Source: Chromera velia
Lineage: Eukaryota; Sar; Chromeraceae
Length of the DNA stretch: 64,000 bases
Assembly: GCA_018398765.1 (NCBI GenBank)
Contig: JAHBMJ010000775.1
Span: 10,086 to 74,085, forward strand
Direction: 5' to 3'
In this document: positions 1 to 13,000 of the stretch, in pieces
Numbering within the stretch: position 1 is the stretch's first letter
How the letters are laid out: each line of letters starts with the position of its first letter
Notes under the pieces: model-generated
Seen by the model: the letters and a program-made list of their open reading frames with translations, nothing else
Databases searched by the model: none
Told to the model about the DNA's origin: nothing
Position numbers and translations under genes: made by a program

Positions 1-425
1 CCTCCGCCGCAGTATATAGCCTGCGGCGCGGTAGGGGCCCACCATGCATATAGCCCACCGGGTCATGCATAGTAGTCCCGTCTCCATGCATGCACCGACT
101 CTCTAAGCATGTGGTGTGATCTCTAAATTCGAAACAGGACAACAGAGACTCCCTCTGTATAGCTACCTGTGTTTTCCGCGTCTCTTCTTACTCTACCGCT
201 TCTCACAATTTTATTGCCCCGCGAGTGACTAACCGTTCCATCCGGAAGTGGATCCCAAACTCCGCGCTGCCTCTGTTTCTGCATAGACGGACTGCCCTTT
301 GAGACATACTGCTGCATACGGAACCAGATTGTATATACGTTGAAGGAGAGGCAGCCGGCAGCTCCTTCTGTTAAAGTTGTTTGGATTTTGTTAGTGCAGC
401 TCAAGCTGTTTGATTGGCAAAATAG
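1..425. other. Upstream region of the first gene
   Basis: No coding exon was recognised here. The stretch is rich in ATGCAT and contains one perfect TGCATGCA palindrome at 87-94, directly preceded by CCGTCTCCA. It is the likely promoter and 5' leader of the gene starting at 426, but no TATA box or other start-site signal is convincing. Confidence 0.4.
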
Positions 426-974
426 ATGAAGCGTGACTCTGGGGAGATGGAAGGGAACATTGGAGCTGCCTCAAATGCTCGGAGTCGGAGGCTTGCCGAA
501 CTGGCTGAAGAGCTTGACAAGCTGTCGGTCGGTGAGACGGACAAGGTTAAGATCGAGGCTCTCAAAACGCTAACAGAGGAGGTGAAGGATGTCAAAGAGA
601 ACGTTGCAGGTCTGAACAAACGCTTCGCTATTTCTATTCTTCAGAATGCCCTACAAATGTGCTGTGCGTCAGACCAGAATGACGCAGGTTGTGATTATTT
701 TTTCTTTGATTTCGACGGCTTAAACTTGAGCTCGAATTCGTTAACCAGACAGGTCCTCCGGGCCTTCATCAGAGGTGTCCCCCACGACTTTGGTCTTTGC
801 AATTACACTGTCTACCCTGAAAAGCAGCGCAGTCTTCAAGAGCCTCAGGGGCCCAGTGAGGGGTTCAGAGCCGCCATGACAAAGCAGATCCAAGAGCTGA
901 CCGGAATGACGCCCCGCTGGGAGGGAAAGGAAGACGGTGCGTGGAGTATTTCTCTGAATTTGGGAGAGGAATGA
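426..974 (+). CDS. Hypothetical intronless protein with N-terminal coiled coil
   Basis: A continuous 182-residue frame with ATG at 426 and TGA at 972-974. I do not recognise the family. Residues about 18-70 are highly charged and heptad-like (Leu, Ala, Glu and Lys rich) and look like a coiled coil. Residues about 75-182 look like a small globular domain with four Cys, a Phe-rich stretch (YFFFDFD) and a Trp-containing C-terminus. There is no signal peptide or membrane segment. It has no nearby partner gene; the next gene is convergent and begins on the other strand. Codon usage resembles the spliced genes of the window. The lack of introns is unusual here and could mean a retro-copied gene, or that further exons were missed. 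Coding status is likely but rests only on frame length and composition. Confidence 0.6.
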   Translation: MKRDSGEMEGNIGAASNARSRRLAELAEELDKLSVGETDKVKIEALKTLTEEVKDVKENVAGLNKRFAISILQNALQMCCASDQNDAGCDYFFFDFDGLNLSSNSLTRQVLRAFIRGVPHDFGLCNYTVYPEKQRSLQEPQGPSEGFRAAMTKQIQELTGMTPRWEGKEDGAWSISLNLGEE

Positions 975-3246
975 GAAAGGTGGTCGAAGTGGACTGTGAA
1001 AACGACCCTTCAGATCGTGGGAATCAGTTTTGAATGAAGATGGCGCATACATGGAGAGTCTTGCCTTTGTTTGTTCCGTGAGCGTGTATGGTGTGTGAGT
1101 GTGTTCCTCCTTGCAAAGTCACCAAATCAAAATCATGCATGAATATTGCTCCACGGTGCTCATGAAATTTCAATACGATGGGAACGGAAAGCAAGCTGTT
1201 TGGGTATTTTTGTGCAGCGCATTTGGGTAGTTCAATTACGGTAGTCAAAAGGATTTTAAGGGGTGCCACAGCGACTCTTACGGTGATCCCGGGGCGTCAT
1301 GGGACTGAAGCAAGAATGTCGGTTGTGGGTGTATCAGCTGCATGACAGGATGAGCTCATGCACATATGGTGCTGAGGGCGAATCGGGCGCCTAGCCAGGA
1401 CATCGCAAAAGCAGATCCTCGTTGCACCTGATCTGATGAGTCGACCAAGGCCTGCAGCCATCGTGCCTCTTTTTCCTCTGCGTCTCTTCTACCGAGCCGC
1501 TGGTTTTGCCTCTTAGTGCCTCTCGACTGTTCTCTGCTGGAAAGAACAGAAGAAGAAAGAAAAGAAAAAAATCCAAGAAGGGTAAACTTGTATGCCGACG
1601 GCGGAATGGAACAAATTAAGAAATGACTGAGTGATTTCTGGGGTGATTTGGTATGACGGGTCGAAGGAAAGAGAATTAAGGAGTGGAGACAGATTTAAAT
1701 TGTCATCTTTTTGTTGGTTTAATTAATTTATCTAGAAAAAGAATCCTTAAATTCGTGTCAAAGATTAACATATATATTTTTTCATGTTACTGCTTATACA
1801 TAAAGAAAATGTCAGCTTCTATGAAGTTAAAATGAAAAAATAACGCATGAACGAGGCTAGGGGTGAAGCTGTTTCTGCCCAATGATTGCCCCCAATCTCG
1901 CTTAGTTTGCTACTGCTAGCAAATTAGCAATATATTACGTTATTCCATTATATTAGTCTATTATTAGACTAGATTATATGTATAGTATCAGACCGGCGAT
2001 AGCAACCATGATACGTTAACACTAGCGTTAACGTATAGCGGGAAAGTGCTTAGCCTGAAATCTAGCATGAAATAAGCTAGGAAATAAATCAATCATGCAA
2101 TCCTACTAAGATGCAATCACTTCAACTAACTTCAACTCATCTACAACTAATGAGTCAAGCAATCAACTAGGCACTGACTGGCAATCAATTATGTTAAATT
2201 TTCTTTTAGCTCACTCTAGGTGAATGGATGTGAACGGAACTTGCATGTCATGCCCCGGTTGGCTAGAGCTTAAGTGGTGGCTCGCCGGCTTTTACTACAA
2301 CAATGCAGTACAAAATATAAATTTAAAAGGGCCTTTAAAAAGGCTAAAAACCCTAGTGAAAACCTGGTTAAAAACTTATTTCATGCATCTACTTTTTCTA
2401 AAACATTATATCAAAACTAGTATCAATTTAAAAATTTAGCAAGTGCAAAACAACTTACCAAAGCAGAAAAACTTCTAGACCTATATGTATAGAACAACGT
2501 AGTAGATTGCACTAGAGATTGCAGTCGTATCCACTAAATAAAGCCCAAAATAATCTGGAGAGCAATTTAGCTTATATAGACTCCGAGTCGCTTAAGCTGC
2601 TCAAACATAAGTGAGGATGATTATTAGCATTGATTAAATATGATGATTGATAGTAACTATAATCGTGATTCATGATTCGGCGGTACGAATTCCAAGTTGG
2701 ATGTTTATGGAAGTCTGGTCGCTTCTTCCTTTTCCTGTGCACTGTAAGACTCCGTCTCGGCCGGCTGGAAGCAGACCCATGCTTACCACTGTGATACGGC
2801 TCAAAGTGGAGTGCAAGGGACAGATGTAACGCTCTCTCTCACCCCCTCTCTCCTGGTACCCAACCACTCCACTTTTTGGGAAAATTAAGCCTGTGCTATC
2901 GAAATTTCAAGCGCAGCGTCTGCCTGTCTCCATCCGTGCAGACCCGTCCTTTTCAATCGGAGTCTCATCGCGAAAGGAACGGAAGGAGAATGTGTGTGTG
3001 TGTGTGTGTGTGCGTGTGTGTGTGTGTATGTGTGTGTGTGGCTGCGCGTGAGTGATTGTGTGAAACTGAGGAAAATGTATCAGAAAAAAGCGCGCTGCTA
3101 AGTCAGACGCAGCACCGATGTCTCATCGCATTTGCACTGCTTGTTTGATTTTGAATTCCGCGTGTACAAAGATTGACCGACAGTCAATTGGGTAGGAGTC
3201 ACAACCGTTCGCCACCACGCCACCACCTTGCTTGTCCTCCCTCTCT
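975..3246. other. Intergenic region with AT-rich island
   Basis: No supportable gene. From about 1680 to 2660 the DNA becomes strongly AT-rich, with many TTTAAA and TAATTA steps, and short frames there look random. A (GT)n microsatellite lies at about 2992-3040. The right end is the 3' flank of the WSC gene, which terminates at 3247. Confidence 0.6.
2992..3040. repeat. (GT)n microsatellite
   Basis: An almost uninterrupted GT dinucleotide run with single C or A substitutions, 3' of the convergent WSC gene. Confidence 0.9.
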
Positions 3247-5368
3247 TCAACCCCCTGTTGGGAGCACTGAGACCACGTCGGAGTATCCATTTCCGCAGAC
3301 TTCACTGAAGTCTCCTTTACAAGGCGCCATGCACATATGAGACCCCTCAGGGGGCGGCTCGTTCAGACAGAACATGTACCGTCCCGACACGCCAAAGTAG
3401 GCGTACGGAGCGCCGGACCCTGCCCCGTCTTCCCCGTCACTCAGGCAAAACGACTTCGCGTAGGCCCGATTCACGTACTTCGCGTCGCTCCACCCGACCT
3501 TCTTCTTGACTTCATAGTCGTCGTCCCCCATCTTGTAGCAATTCGGCAGCGGCTCAACTGCAACTTGGCAGAAGAACAAGAAAAAAGGAAATGCAGAAGA
3601 CTGGAGGTCACCAAAAGGACAGACCCGGATCCAGGTCTTGAAAGGATGGAGAGAACCGCACCAATTTGCACTCGAACAAGAAACAGAAAACCCTTCTTGA
3701 GCAGAGGCGGACAGGCAGGCAGACAGTCTGAGATATCAGCAGATTGTCGAATTTGTACGTGCAAACATACATACAGACAAACCTGTGGAAAGAGCTGCTC
3801 GGCCAAGCAGGATGGCATTATCTGTTCACACTGAAATCACAGAAATCGCTGGACGGAGCAAAAAGCAGCCGTCTCAGTCAAAGCACAAAAGCACCTCCAA
3901 AAACACGCCGCGAGCAAACGATGACTGACTTTTCGCCGCCGGGAATAGAGAGCCGAGCCCCGGACCCCCACAAGGCCCCGATCCATCTGCGCACTTCAGA
4001 CTGCACTGTGAGGCATCCACCCTCTCGACCTCACTCGGTGGCTCCTCCATCCCCACGTAGCAGTCTCTTCCCTCTGCAATGAGCGCCAACCGAAAGCCGT
4101 TCTGCCCCGCCACCTTCCCACAGGACTCCCGGGTCGTCTCGCTGAAGCCCATGTGTGTCATCGCCTCCACAGGCATCATCATCCACCCGATTCCGTAGGC
4201 CCCCGCCTCTGCCCACCGAACGCAGAGGTCCATTGGGGCTGGAGTCGTGGTGGTTGTGCTTGTGGTGGTTGTGGTCGTCGTGGTGGTAGGAGGTGGAGTT
4301 GTAGTGGTGGTGGTGGTGGTGGGAGGAGGTGTAGTGGTTGTTGTGGTCGTTGTAGTTGTCGGAGGAGGGGTGGTGGTGGTGGTCGTTGTGGTAGTGGTTG
4401 TTGTTGGAGGAGTGGTGGTGGTGGTTGTGGTGGTTGGTGGAGCGGTAGTTGCTGCGGGCAGGAAAGTACAAAAGAGTGTGACGTAAATCTGCTTGAGGAG
4501 ATGCAGCGATGCAGCGAGAGGTGAAAAAAGCCAAGGAGACGGACAGCGAATGACTCAAAGAAATACAGAAGAGAGACAAAGAGAGGAAACACGAAGGTAA
4601 AAATGAATGAATCATTGAATGAAGGAACGAAGGAGGAGAGAGAGGCGGGGAGGAAGATAGAAATAAAGGGAAGTTGGAAAACGAAACGATGCCTGTCCAA
4701 AAATCTGAATTCTTCTTCAGCAGATGGAGAGCACGAGAAAGGAGATGGAGAGAAGAGGACTCACGATGCCCCCCGTATCCACAGTCACCGTGGAGCTGCA
4801 CGCCTCAGATGGTTCGTGGCAACCCGTCAGAAAGAGAAGGGAATACTTTCGAGGGAGAGCTTCGTAGTAGAGGACGCGTGCTTGTCGTTTCTCTTTTCTC
4901 TCTTCGGGTTGCTTTACCGTTCATCGATTCCTTCCTTGCACTTTCCTTCTTTTCGTTCGTTTCTGTCGTGATGTAACCAGAGAGAACCTTCGTAGACACG
5001 ACAATTTGTTGCTCGGTTTTCCAACTTTCTCTTCTCTCTGCATGCGACCTGGGGCAGAAACTGGAAAAAACAGGTGAATCTCTTTCTCCTGGTCCACTTA
5101 GAGACAACGAAAAGAGGCTAACAAAAGAACGGAAGACATCGCACAGAGAGAGAACACATAGGCGGCTGACCAACCTTCCTGCTGGCAACGATGTCCTTCT
5201 CAGTGACCCCGCCATCCGGTCTGACGACGTTCGGGTGGCCCATCGAGATCAGACATCGTTCCTCAAAAGGCATCTCGGGCCGATAACCGAAACCCCCACA
5301 GACCTGCGCACGCATCGAAATCGATACATTTTTTGGGATTTCACTACTTTCCAGTCAGACACTCCTCC

Positions 5369-5408
<40 letters not shown>

Positions 5409-8400
5409 GAGGGAGAGAGAGAGAGTGAAAGGTGGAGAGGGAGAGAGAGAGTGAAAGGTGGAGAGGGAGAGAGAGAGAGAGAGAATCAGCAGCAGACCGA
5501 CATCAGGGCCCAACTGGCCTGAAGACAAACACACAGGCACCCGCAATTTCACGTCTCGAAAAAGAGGTCGACAGTCAGGATCCGACAAAAAGCAAAAAAG
5601 CAAAAGGACAGGCCGACTGACAGGCTTGAACAACTGTTCTCTTTCTTTCTTCACAGATCGACGGACGTGGAGAGGCGGGCAGGGCGACAGGCACTCAGGG
5701 AGACAATCAACACCGCAGATAGAAAGAGACCCTGGATAGAGACAAACCATAAGCAACAAAAGAAGAAAGGAAGCACAGACCTTCATTTCCTGGCAGATCT
5801 TCATACAAGCGAGGGGGGAGTCTCCTGGATGGGCGTAGGCCGCAAACGGACTCTCGGCTTTACTGCAGGTGATGTTTTTCATGAATTCTTTGCTGAGAGA
5901 GGGAGAGAATGGGGAGTGAGAGGGAGAGCGAGAATAGCAGCAAAAGTAGAGATTGAGGAAGAGAAAAGAGAGGAACGCGGATCGACAGAACCGTTCTGCA
6001 GACCGTAGCAAACTTGGGAAAGACACTGCGCGAAGCTAAAAAGAAACACTTCTCCTGGAAAAGAGAGTGAATACGAGTAAACACACGGAGGGAATCCGGA
6101 AAAAGTGACTGAGTTTGAATACAAGAAAGTCAATAATCAAATGACTGAGGCTTCAAACTTGACTCCTGCAGACGCCATCCGGGTGTGATGCAGAGGCGGC
6201 CACTGTCATGCTGACTCACCGTAAATCTTTGTCTTGCTTCTGCCTGTCCCTTTCTCCCCCTACCTCTTCGAATTTGTTTCTTCTGGCAGACGTGGAAGGG
6301 AATAGAGGCACTGGCCCTATTTTCTCTGCTGAGTACCCAACAGACAGACAGACAGACTGACTGACTGACGCATTTGTAGTGACTTCGTAACAGTGCTCAA
6401 AGAATGCTTCCTCTTCCGAGATCGTCGTGGTCGTTGTGGTGGTGGTGGTGGTTGTCGTTGGGGGGGCAGTCGTGGTGACGGTGGTGGTTGTTGTGGTGGT
6501 CGGAGGGGCAGCTGCATGGCGTGAGGAGTTTTGTGTGTTTGCATTGCCGACAGAGGGGAGGGGAACACGGGTCGAGCAAGGATAGAGAGGAACAGAAGAG
6601 AGGACGGCAAGAGGGGAAGCATGACGAAATGATTTCTTGGGCCTGCACCTTCTTCTTTGTCGGCAACCCTGGATAAACAGTTGGCATGGATTCCTCTGGA
6701 TAGAGCTGCAAGAACATGCTTTTCTGTTTCATTATGATCAGTGATTGAAACCCACTTTTCAGTGCCATGCTGACCGACTGACAGGTTGTCAATTCCTCCG
6801 GAAGGGGCGGGATGACTGGTGGTGCGGCAGTCGTTTTGATTTCTTCTGGCTCTTCTTCCACTGTCTCCTCTTCCACTTCAGGCTCTGTCTCCTCGGCGTT
6901 GCACCTCAAAAGTTTATAAACCGAGTGGTGGAGCTTGAAGGGGGGCACCATGAACTTCCCCGCCTCCCCGCAAGTCTCCTCAGGATCGGCTGTGCACTTG
7001 CAGGCACACTTCCCCTCGTCTGCATCGAAGCAGAAGAAGAAGAACAAAGGTGCTTCGTTGGTCTCTTTGACAAGACAGGGGGGAACAGAAAGCACGGTTG
7101 ACTCTTGACAGGAATCCCAGTGAGAGAACACCTACATATACTTCCAAACGGCCGGCAATATTTACACAGAGAAAGGACATGACGAGCATCCGATCCGAGC
7201 AACACGTTGACTGAATGTGAAGGGACAGGAAAGGGAGGAAGAAGGAGACGCACAAGAGAAAATTCGCAAGGAAAAAAAGTGAAGCCGACGCAAAAGATTT
7301 GGACTGTAGGTCCCTTCACACGGAGACACATATGCATGCACAGGCATTGACACTGACACATGGACATGACACAAACCAAGATACACACCGTTGCTGTCCG
7401 GAACAGCGTCGAGCTCCTTCAGACAGCTGCACAGAAATGTGGCAGGAGGCAGGAAGGTAAGCAGGACGACAGCAAATTGAAAGAGTGGAGAGGACCAGAA
7501 ACGAGAAGTGAAGACTTCTGCTAGTCTTGGTTGATCATGGAACCTCTCTCACTTCTTATGGCGTTCGCACATGCGGTAACCGGCTTCAGGCATGTTTTCT
7601 ATCACGCACTCTTTCGCTCTTTTTTCTCCCGTTGTCCTGCCTGCAGTCTTCAGTACAAGAAAATGCAAAAGGGAGGAAGCCGACGACCCCAGTCTGCTAC
7701 CACACCACAAAAACACCCCAACACGACCAGGGGAACAAAAGCTCTTCATGAATGCAGAATGAGACACCACACTTCCATGCATACATACAGTTCCTAGGCT
7801 TCTCCACCCCCTTCACTCTTTTCACTGTCTCACCTGCACTCCTTTCCCTTTGAGAGCATAAAGAACCGGGCTCCTGCAAAAAGAGAAGAGGACACATGGG
7901 TTGGATGGACATTATTAAAGTGTGCCGTCAAAAGTTCCTTCCGCTTTCCCACCTCTAACGAAAAAAAGTGAGGCCCACATTGTGCATATAGAAAATGGGT
8001 GCATTCATGAAGCGTGAAGCCTGCAGGCGTACGCCCCTTCCCTTTTCGTTTGTTTGCTTGCCTCCTCTCCCCCCACTTTTCTGTTGCGCACATGCCGCGG
8101 AGGCAAACCTCTGACGCACGCACCATCTAAAGCCGTCGCACAGAAGGCAAAGCAGTGCTCCACCGTGACCCGCTTGCCATCATACAGACTTCTGGACTTG
8201 TACGCGTCCTCTGACACGGCGACACAGCCAAGGTAATCGTAGTCTGTTGGCACATCATCGTCTTGAATCTCAGAGGTACAGGCCCGACTTCCGCTTTCAA
8301 GAAGGGAAAGATTGGCAAGTCGCTGTCGTTGGTGGTCCCGGTGCCGCTTCCTGGAGTGGGAAGAAGTGAGGGATCGTTCTCCGTCTCTTTTGGTGTTGCG

Positions 8401-8484
8401 GTGCGTTGAGCTTGCCGTCTCCACCCATAGCCCACAGAAGAGCCATGAGAGGAGAAGGCGACCCAACACACTTCGACGAATCAT
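3247..8484 (-). CDS. Secreted WSC-domain protein with Thr/Pro-rich linkers
   Basis: Ten exons close exactly in phase: 8484-8124, 7873-7834, 7426-7389, 7019-6783, 6511-6370, 5862-5781, 5303-5175, 4795-4765, 4451-3930, 3557-3247 (1,893 nt, 630 residues, TGA stop). The N-terminus is a signal peptide (MIRRSVLGRLLLSWLFCG followed by a polar cleavage region). Four WSC-like cysteine modules follow. The first is complete: YLGCVAV, then GARFFML, then GKECSC, then CTADPEETCG. The third has ESCGKVAG, RDCYVG and GPCGG. The last ends with a CKGDFSEVCG motif just before the stop. Modules are separated by long Thr runs with Pro (6.4-6.5 kb and 4.24-4.45 kb), probably O-glycosylated stalks. WSC domains are carbohydrate-binding or cell-surface sensor modules in fungi and protists. 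There is no clear C-terminal membrane helix, so it is probably secreted or wall-associated. Exons 2 and 3 are only 40 and 38 nt and split one WSC module. Confidence 0.87.
4238..4440 (-). repeat. Low-complexity Thr/Pro-coding tract
   Basis: On the minus strand this is an ACC/ACA/ACG-rich tract coding runs of Thr broken by CCT/CCA Pro pairs. It lies inside exon 9 of the WSC gene. The plus-strand Val-rich frame over the same bases is an artefact of this repeat. Confidence 0.85.
5371..5485. repeat. Compound TC/AC/GA microsatellite
   Basis: A TC run, then an AC run, then two imperfect GAGA-rich blocks containing the duplicated unit GTGAAAGGTGGAGAGG. It lies in the intron between exons 6 and 7 of the WSC gene, on the 5' side of that exon 7 acceptor. 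Confidence 0.85.
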
Positions 8485-9299
8485 CTGATAGCACTTGTCG
8501 GGCCTTCACATACTTTCTCTCCCTCCGTCTTTACCCCCACCCTGAGTCCGCACTTTTCGGCACGGTCCCGATCAACAGATGCAGCTCGTATATCTTTTGA
8601 CAGTACAACAGGGGGGATCGACGGATAGAAAGCTACCCGAACCGGCCAGCTTGAAAAGATGGTTTTTGTGAAGGTAAAAAAAGTGTATAAGCGGGATCGA
8701 AGCAAGCCCAGGATGCAGTTCTAGCGGTGAATAGCGGTGAGTGTTTCTGACAAAGTTTGGAATTCGGAGTTCCTTCCGTTGCATGCATGGTTTCCTCGCA
8801 CATCAGAAGACGTACTTGACAAAAAAAAACACGCGCGGACGTGTACTCGCTAAAAGGTGCGCAAATCGCGAGAAAGCTTCATATTCGCGATTTTCATGCA
8901 TGCAGCGGCATGCTTTTGTGTTTGCATGTGTAAGTCTGCCGTTCTTCGATCCTACCGTTACATATTGTAAGCGCAATCTTCACGTTCAAAGTTCGCGAGC
9001 GGTAGCGCCTTGTTTGCCCTCTTGGTACCTCTTTCTGTCTATTTGAGAGCCTTCGGTCTCTGGAAACTGTCCAATCGTCTGTTGCGCTTCCGTCTCCTTT
9101 TCAATTCGCCGTCGAACTTTCAGACCTTTTCACTTGCCTTTCGTCTTATTCCACCGCTTGACTTCTTCTGAAAACCATTGTGTTGCATCATTCCGAAAAC
9201 AAGGAAAACTGTGCAAGCACATCAATTGGTAGACCGAGCCATGAATGAGCGCTTCGATAAGTAAGACAATCAGTCAGTCAATACACTGTCACATTCACC
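8485..9299. other. Divergent intergenic promoter region
   Basis: It separates the divergently transcribed WSC gene (leftward) and the large coiled-coil gene (rightward). No coding exon is supported. It holds perfect TGCATGCA palindromes at 8780-8787 and 8897-8904 and several CGCGA steps. It probably contains both promoters, but no core element can be placed. Confidence 0.5.
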
Positions 9300-9914
9300 A
9301 TGCCGACCAGTTCAACCAACCCAAAGCTCTACCACGTCCCCTCGGAGGACTCGACCAAGTTCTGTCCTGGTGAGTTGGTCAGATGAAAGAATCCTCTGCC
9401 GACACTTCTCTGACAGACGCACACGCGTACATACAGGAAGCCGCAGTTGCATGCATGTGTTTTCATTTACTTCTATCACTTCACATCCATCCATTTGACT
9501 GACTGCATGGCAAAATGACTTATCATGCGTCCTGCCGAGAATCTATAGCGAATGAGTAGCGATGCATGTAGAATGCTTCTCTGCCCGGTGGAGTGTGTGC
9601 ATCCGTGTCGACCCGTTTGGAATCCGTCCGGCTTTCCTGCGTGCATTCTGTGCATTCCTTCCTGCGTGCTTGCCCTCGTACACGCAGTGTTCAAGAAGGC
9701 CCTCCTCTTCGACCCCAAATACCTCGACAAAAAGCCCCCCTTCCAACCCTGTAGCTCCTCCAAAGACACCAGAGCCTTGGAGAGGGACAGAGAGGGGGGA
9801 GCGGGATCATCGAATTTCATTGCGAATGGCACAAAAAGCGCCAAAAACGAAATATCAAAACACATGCAGCTTCTCAATGTCAGTACACATTTTCCCATCG
9901 TACAGACACAGTTG

Positions 9915-10000
<86 letters not shown>

Positions 10001-13000
10001 TGCGTGTGTGTGCGTGCGTGCGTGTGCGTGCGTGAGAGAGAGAGAGAGTATGCATGTGGGTCAGCGTGCGTGAGAGCGAGTTTTTTGGAGGGCCAGTTGA
10101 CGTATGAAGTTTTGTGAGAGAGTGCTCATGCAGCCGGACGGCGGAGAAGGCTCTTTCGTCCGGTGCTGCTCATGTCTGTTTTCGTTTGCATGGACGTGTG
10201 CACCTCCCCCTTCCAGATCTCGATCTGTGATGATCTCTTTCTTGTTCACGAAAGCCCTTTGAGGAGCTCATGTGTCATCAAAATGATCTGCGCAATGAAA
10301 CAGACTTGCTGCACATGCACGACCTCTCTCTGCGTTCAGGTCTACGAGGACGCCCTCGGAGGTCCTTCCTTCGGCCCCTCCGCCGCCTTCCAGGCTGAAG
10401 AGAGAAGGACGATCAGGTGCCTCGAGAGGGACGTCCTGCTGGCATCCAAGAAGAAGTCGGAAAGGGGGGGGCAGGCAAGGAAGCAGGGAGGGGCGGTCTC
10501 AAAGGAGAAGGTGGTCTATTATGCGAAGGACGCCAAGTCGAAGCCTGTAGTGGAGAGAATGGACATACGTCCCTACCCTCCAAACCCCAACAACCTGACT
10601 CCCCAGCAGATGCAGCAGAGAGCAGCCGCTGCACGTTTCCTTAAACCCCTCTCAGAAACGATCGGCTCAGTTGAGCATGCCCAGAATCTCCGTCTCTCTC
10701 CCTCTTTTCTGAGAGACGTGTTGCCGTCCATGTCGGTCAGTCGGCTCGTCGAAATCGGCACAGTCCCTCCCGACGGCGTGAAGCCTGACGAAGACCCGAG
10801 GGAGCAGTTGATCAAGGCCCTCGAAGCTCTGGAGGGACTCGAGGAGGGCCAGGGCCAATTAATCGTGAAGGACAGAGAACCTCCCACACCTGGGAGCACG
10901 GTCAGAAGGGCATCTGTAGTGCGGAGACAGTCCGTCCTTGCCCAGGCCAACTTGAGGAGTGCACGAGGAAGTATTGGCTCAGCCAGAGGGATGCCCCCTT
11001 CTGTGAAGACGCCCTCCAGACACCCTGCAGAGAAAATGGGAATGGCGGGAGCTTTGGCTTATGCAGATGTCAGTCAGGATGTGTGTGAGAGGGAGAAGCC
11101 GGGCGGGGCCGGGAGGGATGGATGGAGGGAGGGAAGAAACAAGTGGGGAAGCAAGTGACCGCGACGTTGAGGATGTGTCAGGCGGAAACGGCCTGTCTTT
11201 ACTTAGGGAAAAGAGAATGAAAGGGGGAACAACAGCGAGACAACACAGCCGGCAATCATGGCTCTCAGGTTTATCAAAGAGTGACTCTGTTTTTCATTGC
11301 TGCCTGATCGAGTGTCTGGCGTCCGTTTTCTCTTGTCTCCAGTGAATTGTTTTTCTGCTTTTCGATTCCAAGTGTGCGGCTTCACGGATAACCGAATGAA
11401 TGAGCTAGCGTATGAGTGAGTGATTGAGTGCAGGACTCCCTTCTCCAACAACACATCAACTGGGTCCCAGTGTCAGTCTTAGTTGTCTGCGGGAGGGAGG
11501 GAGTGTTTCTTTAAGTCTCTCCTCCTCCCCTATCTATTCCTTGCATTTCGACTGCCCTCTTCCCTTCTTTTTCTTTCCCCGATGAATTCTGCCTCTTTGT
11601 AGAACAGCAAAATCAGAGTGTCGTCGTGTTCTACAGCTGTTTCCGGAGCACTGTTTGTGTGCCTTTTGTCAGCAACCTGCGGCCACCTCCAGATTTTGTT
11701 TTTGGCAGCCTATTTCTCATGCGGGCTTTTTTCTGTTTGGTTGCAGGTATGCGTGTCAACTCGCGTCCGCTGCTGTCGAGTACCGCACGGGGAGGGGGGG
11801 CGCTTTTCTGATGTCAGGGGAGGGAAAGGGTGATGCTGCAGACGAGGGCGACCCCTCGAGGATGGAGGACCCCCTCACTTATACAGATGAAGGTGGGGCG
11901 AGGGGAGACGGGCGAGTGGGTAGACAGGACACAGACCCAGCTACGACACAAATTGTTACTGTCTTCCCTTTTTTCTGGGGATTACATGGAGAGAGGAACC
12001 GTCTCGCTGAAGCACCATGAAGGATATGGTCAAAGCAACGAGTAGTTTTGGAAAGCTTCCGTCCTCCTGCCTTGATGCCATCAACTAAACGCCATCCTCC
12101 AAAGTAACGCATTTCTTTCTCTTGTTTGTGACGGTGCACCTATATCGTTATTTCGAAAAGTTGTGCCTGCAGATTTCCAGGAACATTATAACGCATTGCG
12201 GGAGAGAATCAGGTAAGCAAACGACTGCAACTTTACTCTGATTTTCATGCCCGCATTTCAGACTTAGCACCAAGGGAGATATTGCAACGGACTTGATGCA
12301 GGAAGATAGAATAAAACCCTGAGAGATCCACCAGAGTGCTTCTCCTGTATTTATCTGAAATTAAGTTGCTTCTGTTCACTTCCGTTGTCCAATGAGAATG
12401 TAACTCGTGTCTTGCAGCCAACATGCCTCTCTGCTTGTCATGCAGTCCCTCGGTTCTACAGAAGTCAATCACAAAGATGACACACGTGAACTGATTCCTT
12501 TGCGAACATATTTATATTTATCTGCAGGTTGCTGAGCGTGTACAGCGAGGAAGTGCAGCGCCGTCTTTCCCTGGCCGAGGCTGCTGCGGACTACTTCGAC
12601 AGAAGAGAGCCAAAGAGGACCAAACCAGACCTGCTCAGAACGTCAGTATTTGCAATGATGTTGTGCATACAGAGAGTCGCCCTATGCAGAAAGATGCGGC
12701 TTTAGGTGGTCTCTGCATCCTTTTGTGTTTTATCAGACGGATGTCAGAGATGCCTGCTCATTCAGGAGGAAGAGAAGTGAAGGGAACTCTGCATTTCTCT
12801 GTTGGATCAGTGGCCGTCGTGTGCCTCTTGCTTCACGTGAACTGTCTGTCGTTTTCCATCAAATTCAGTGCTTGAAGTGTCCACGAACATCCTTGACTAT
12901 TTATTTGTAGGAGTAGAAGCAGCCTTGCTGCTCTGTCTGGTGGGCATTTGTGAAACCTTCGAGTGCCCTCCTTGTGTGTCTGTCTGTTTGCAGAAAAACT

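Noticed and set aside
4247-4486. Open frame coding almost pure Val/Gly on the plus strand
   Set aside because: It is the antisense of the Thr/Pro-coding tract in exon 9 of the WSC gene.
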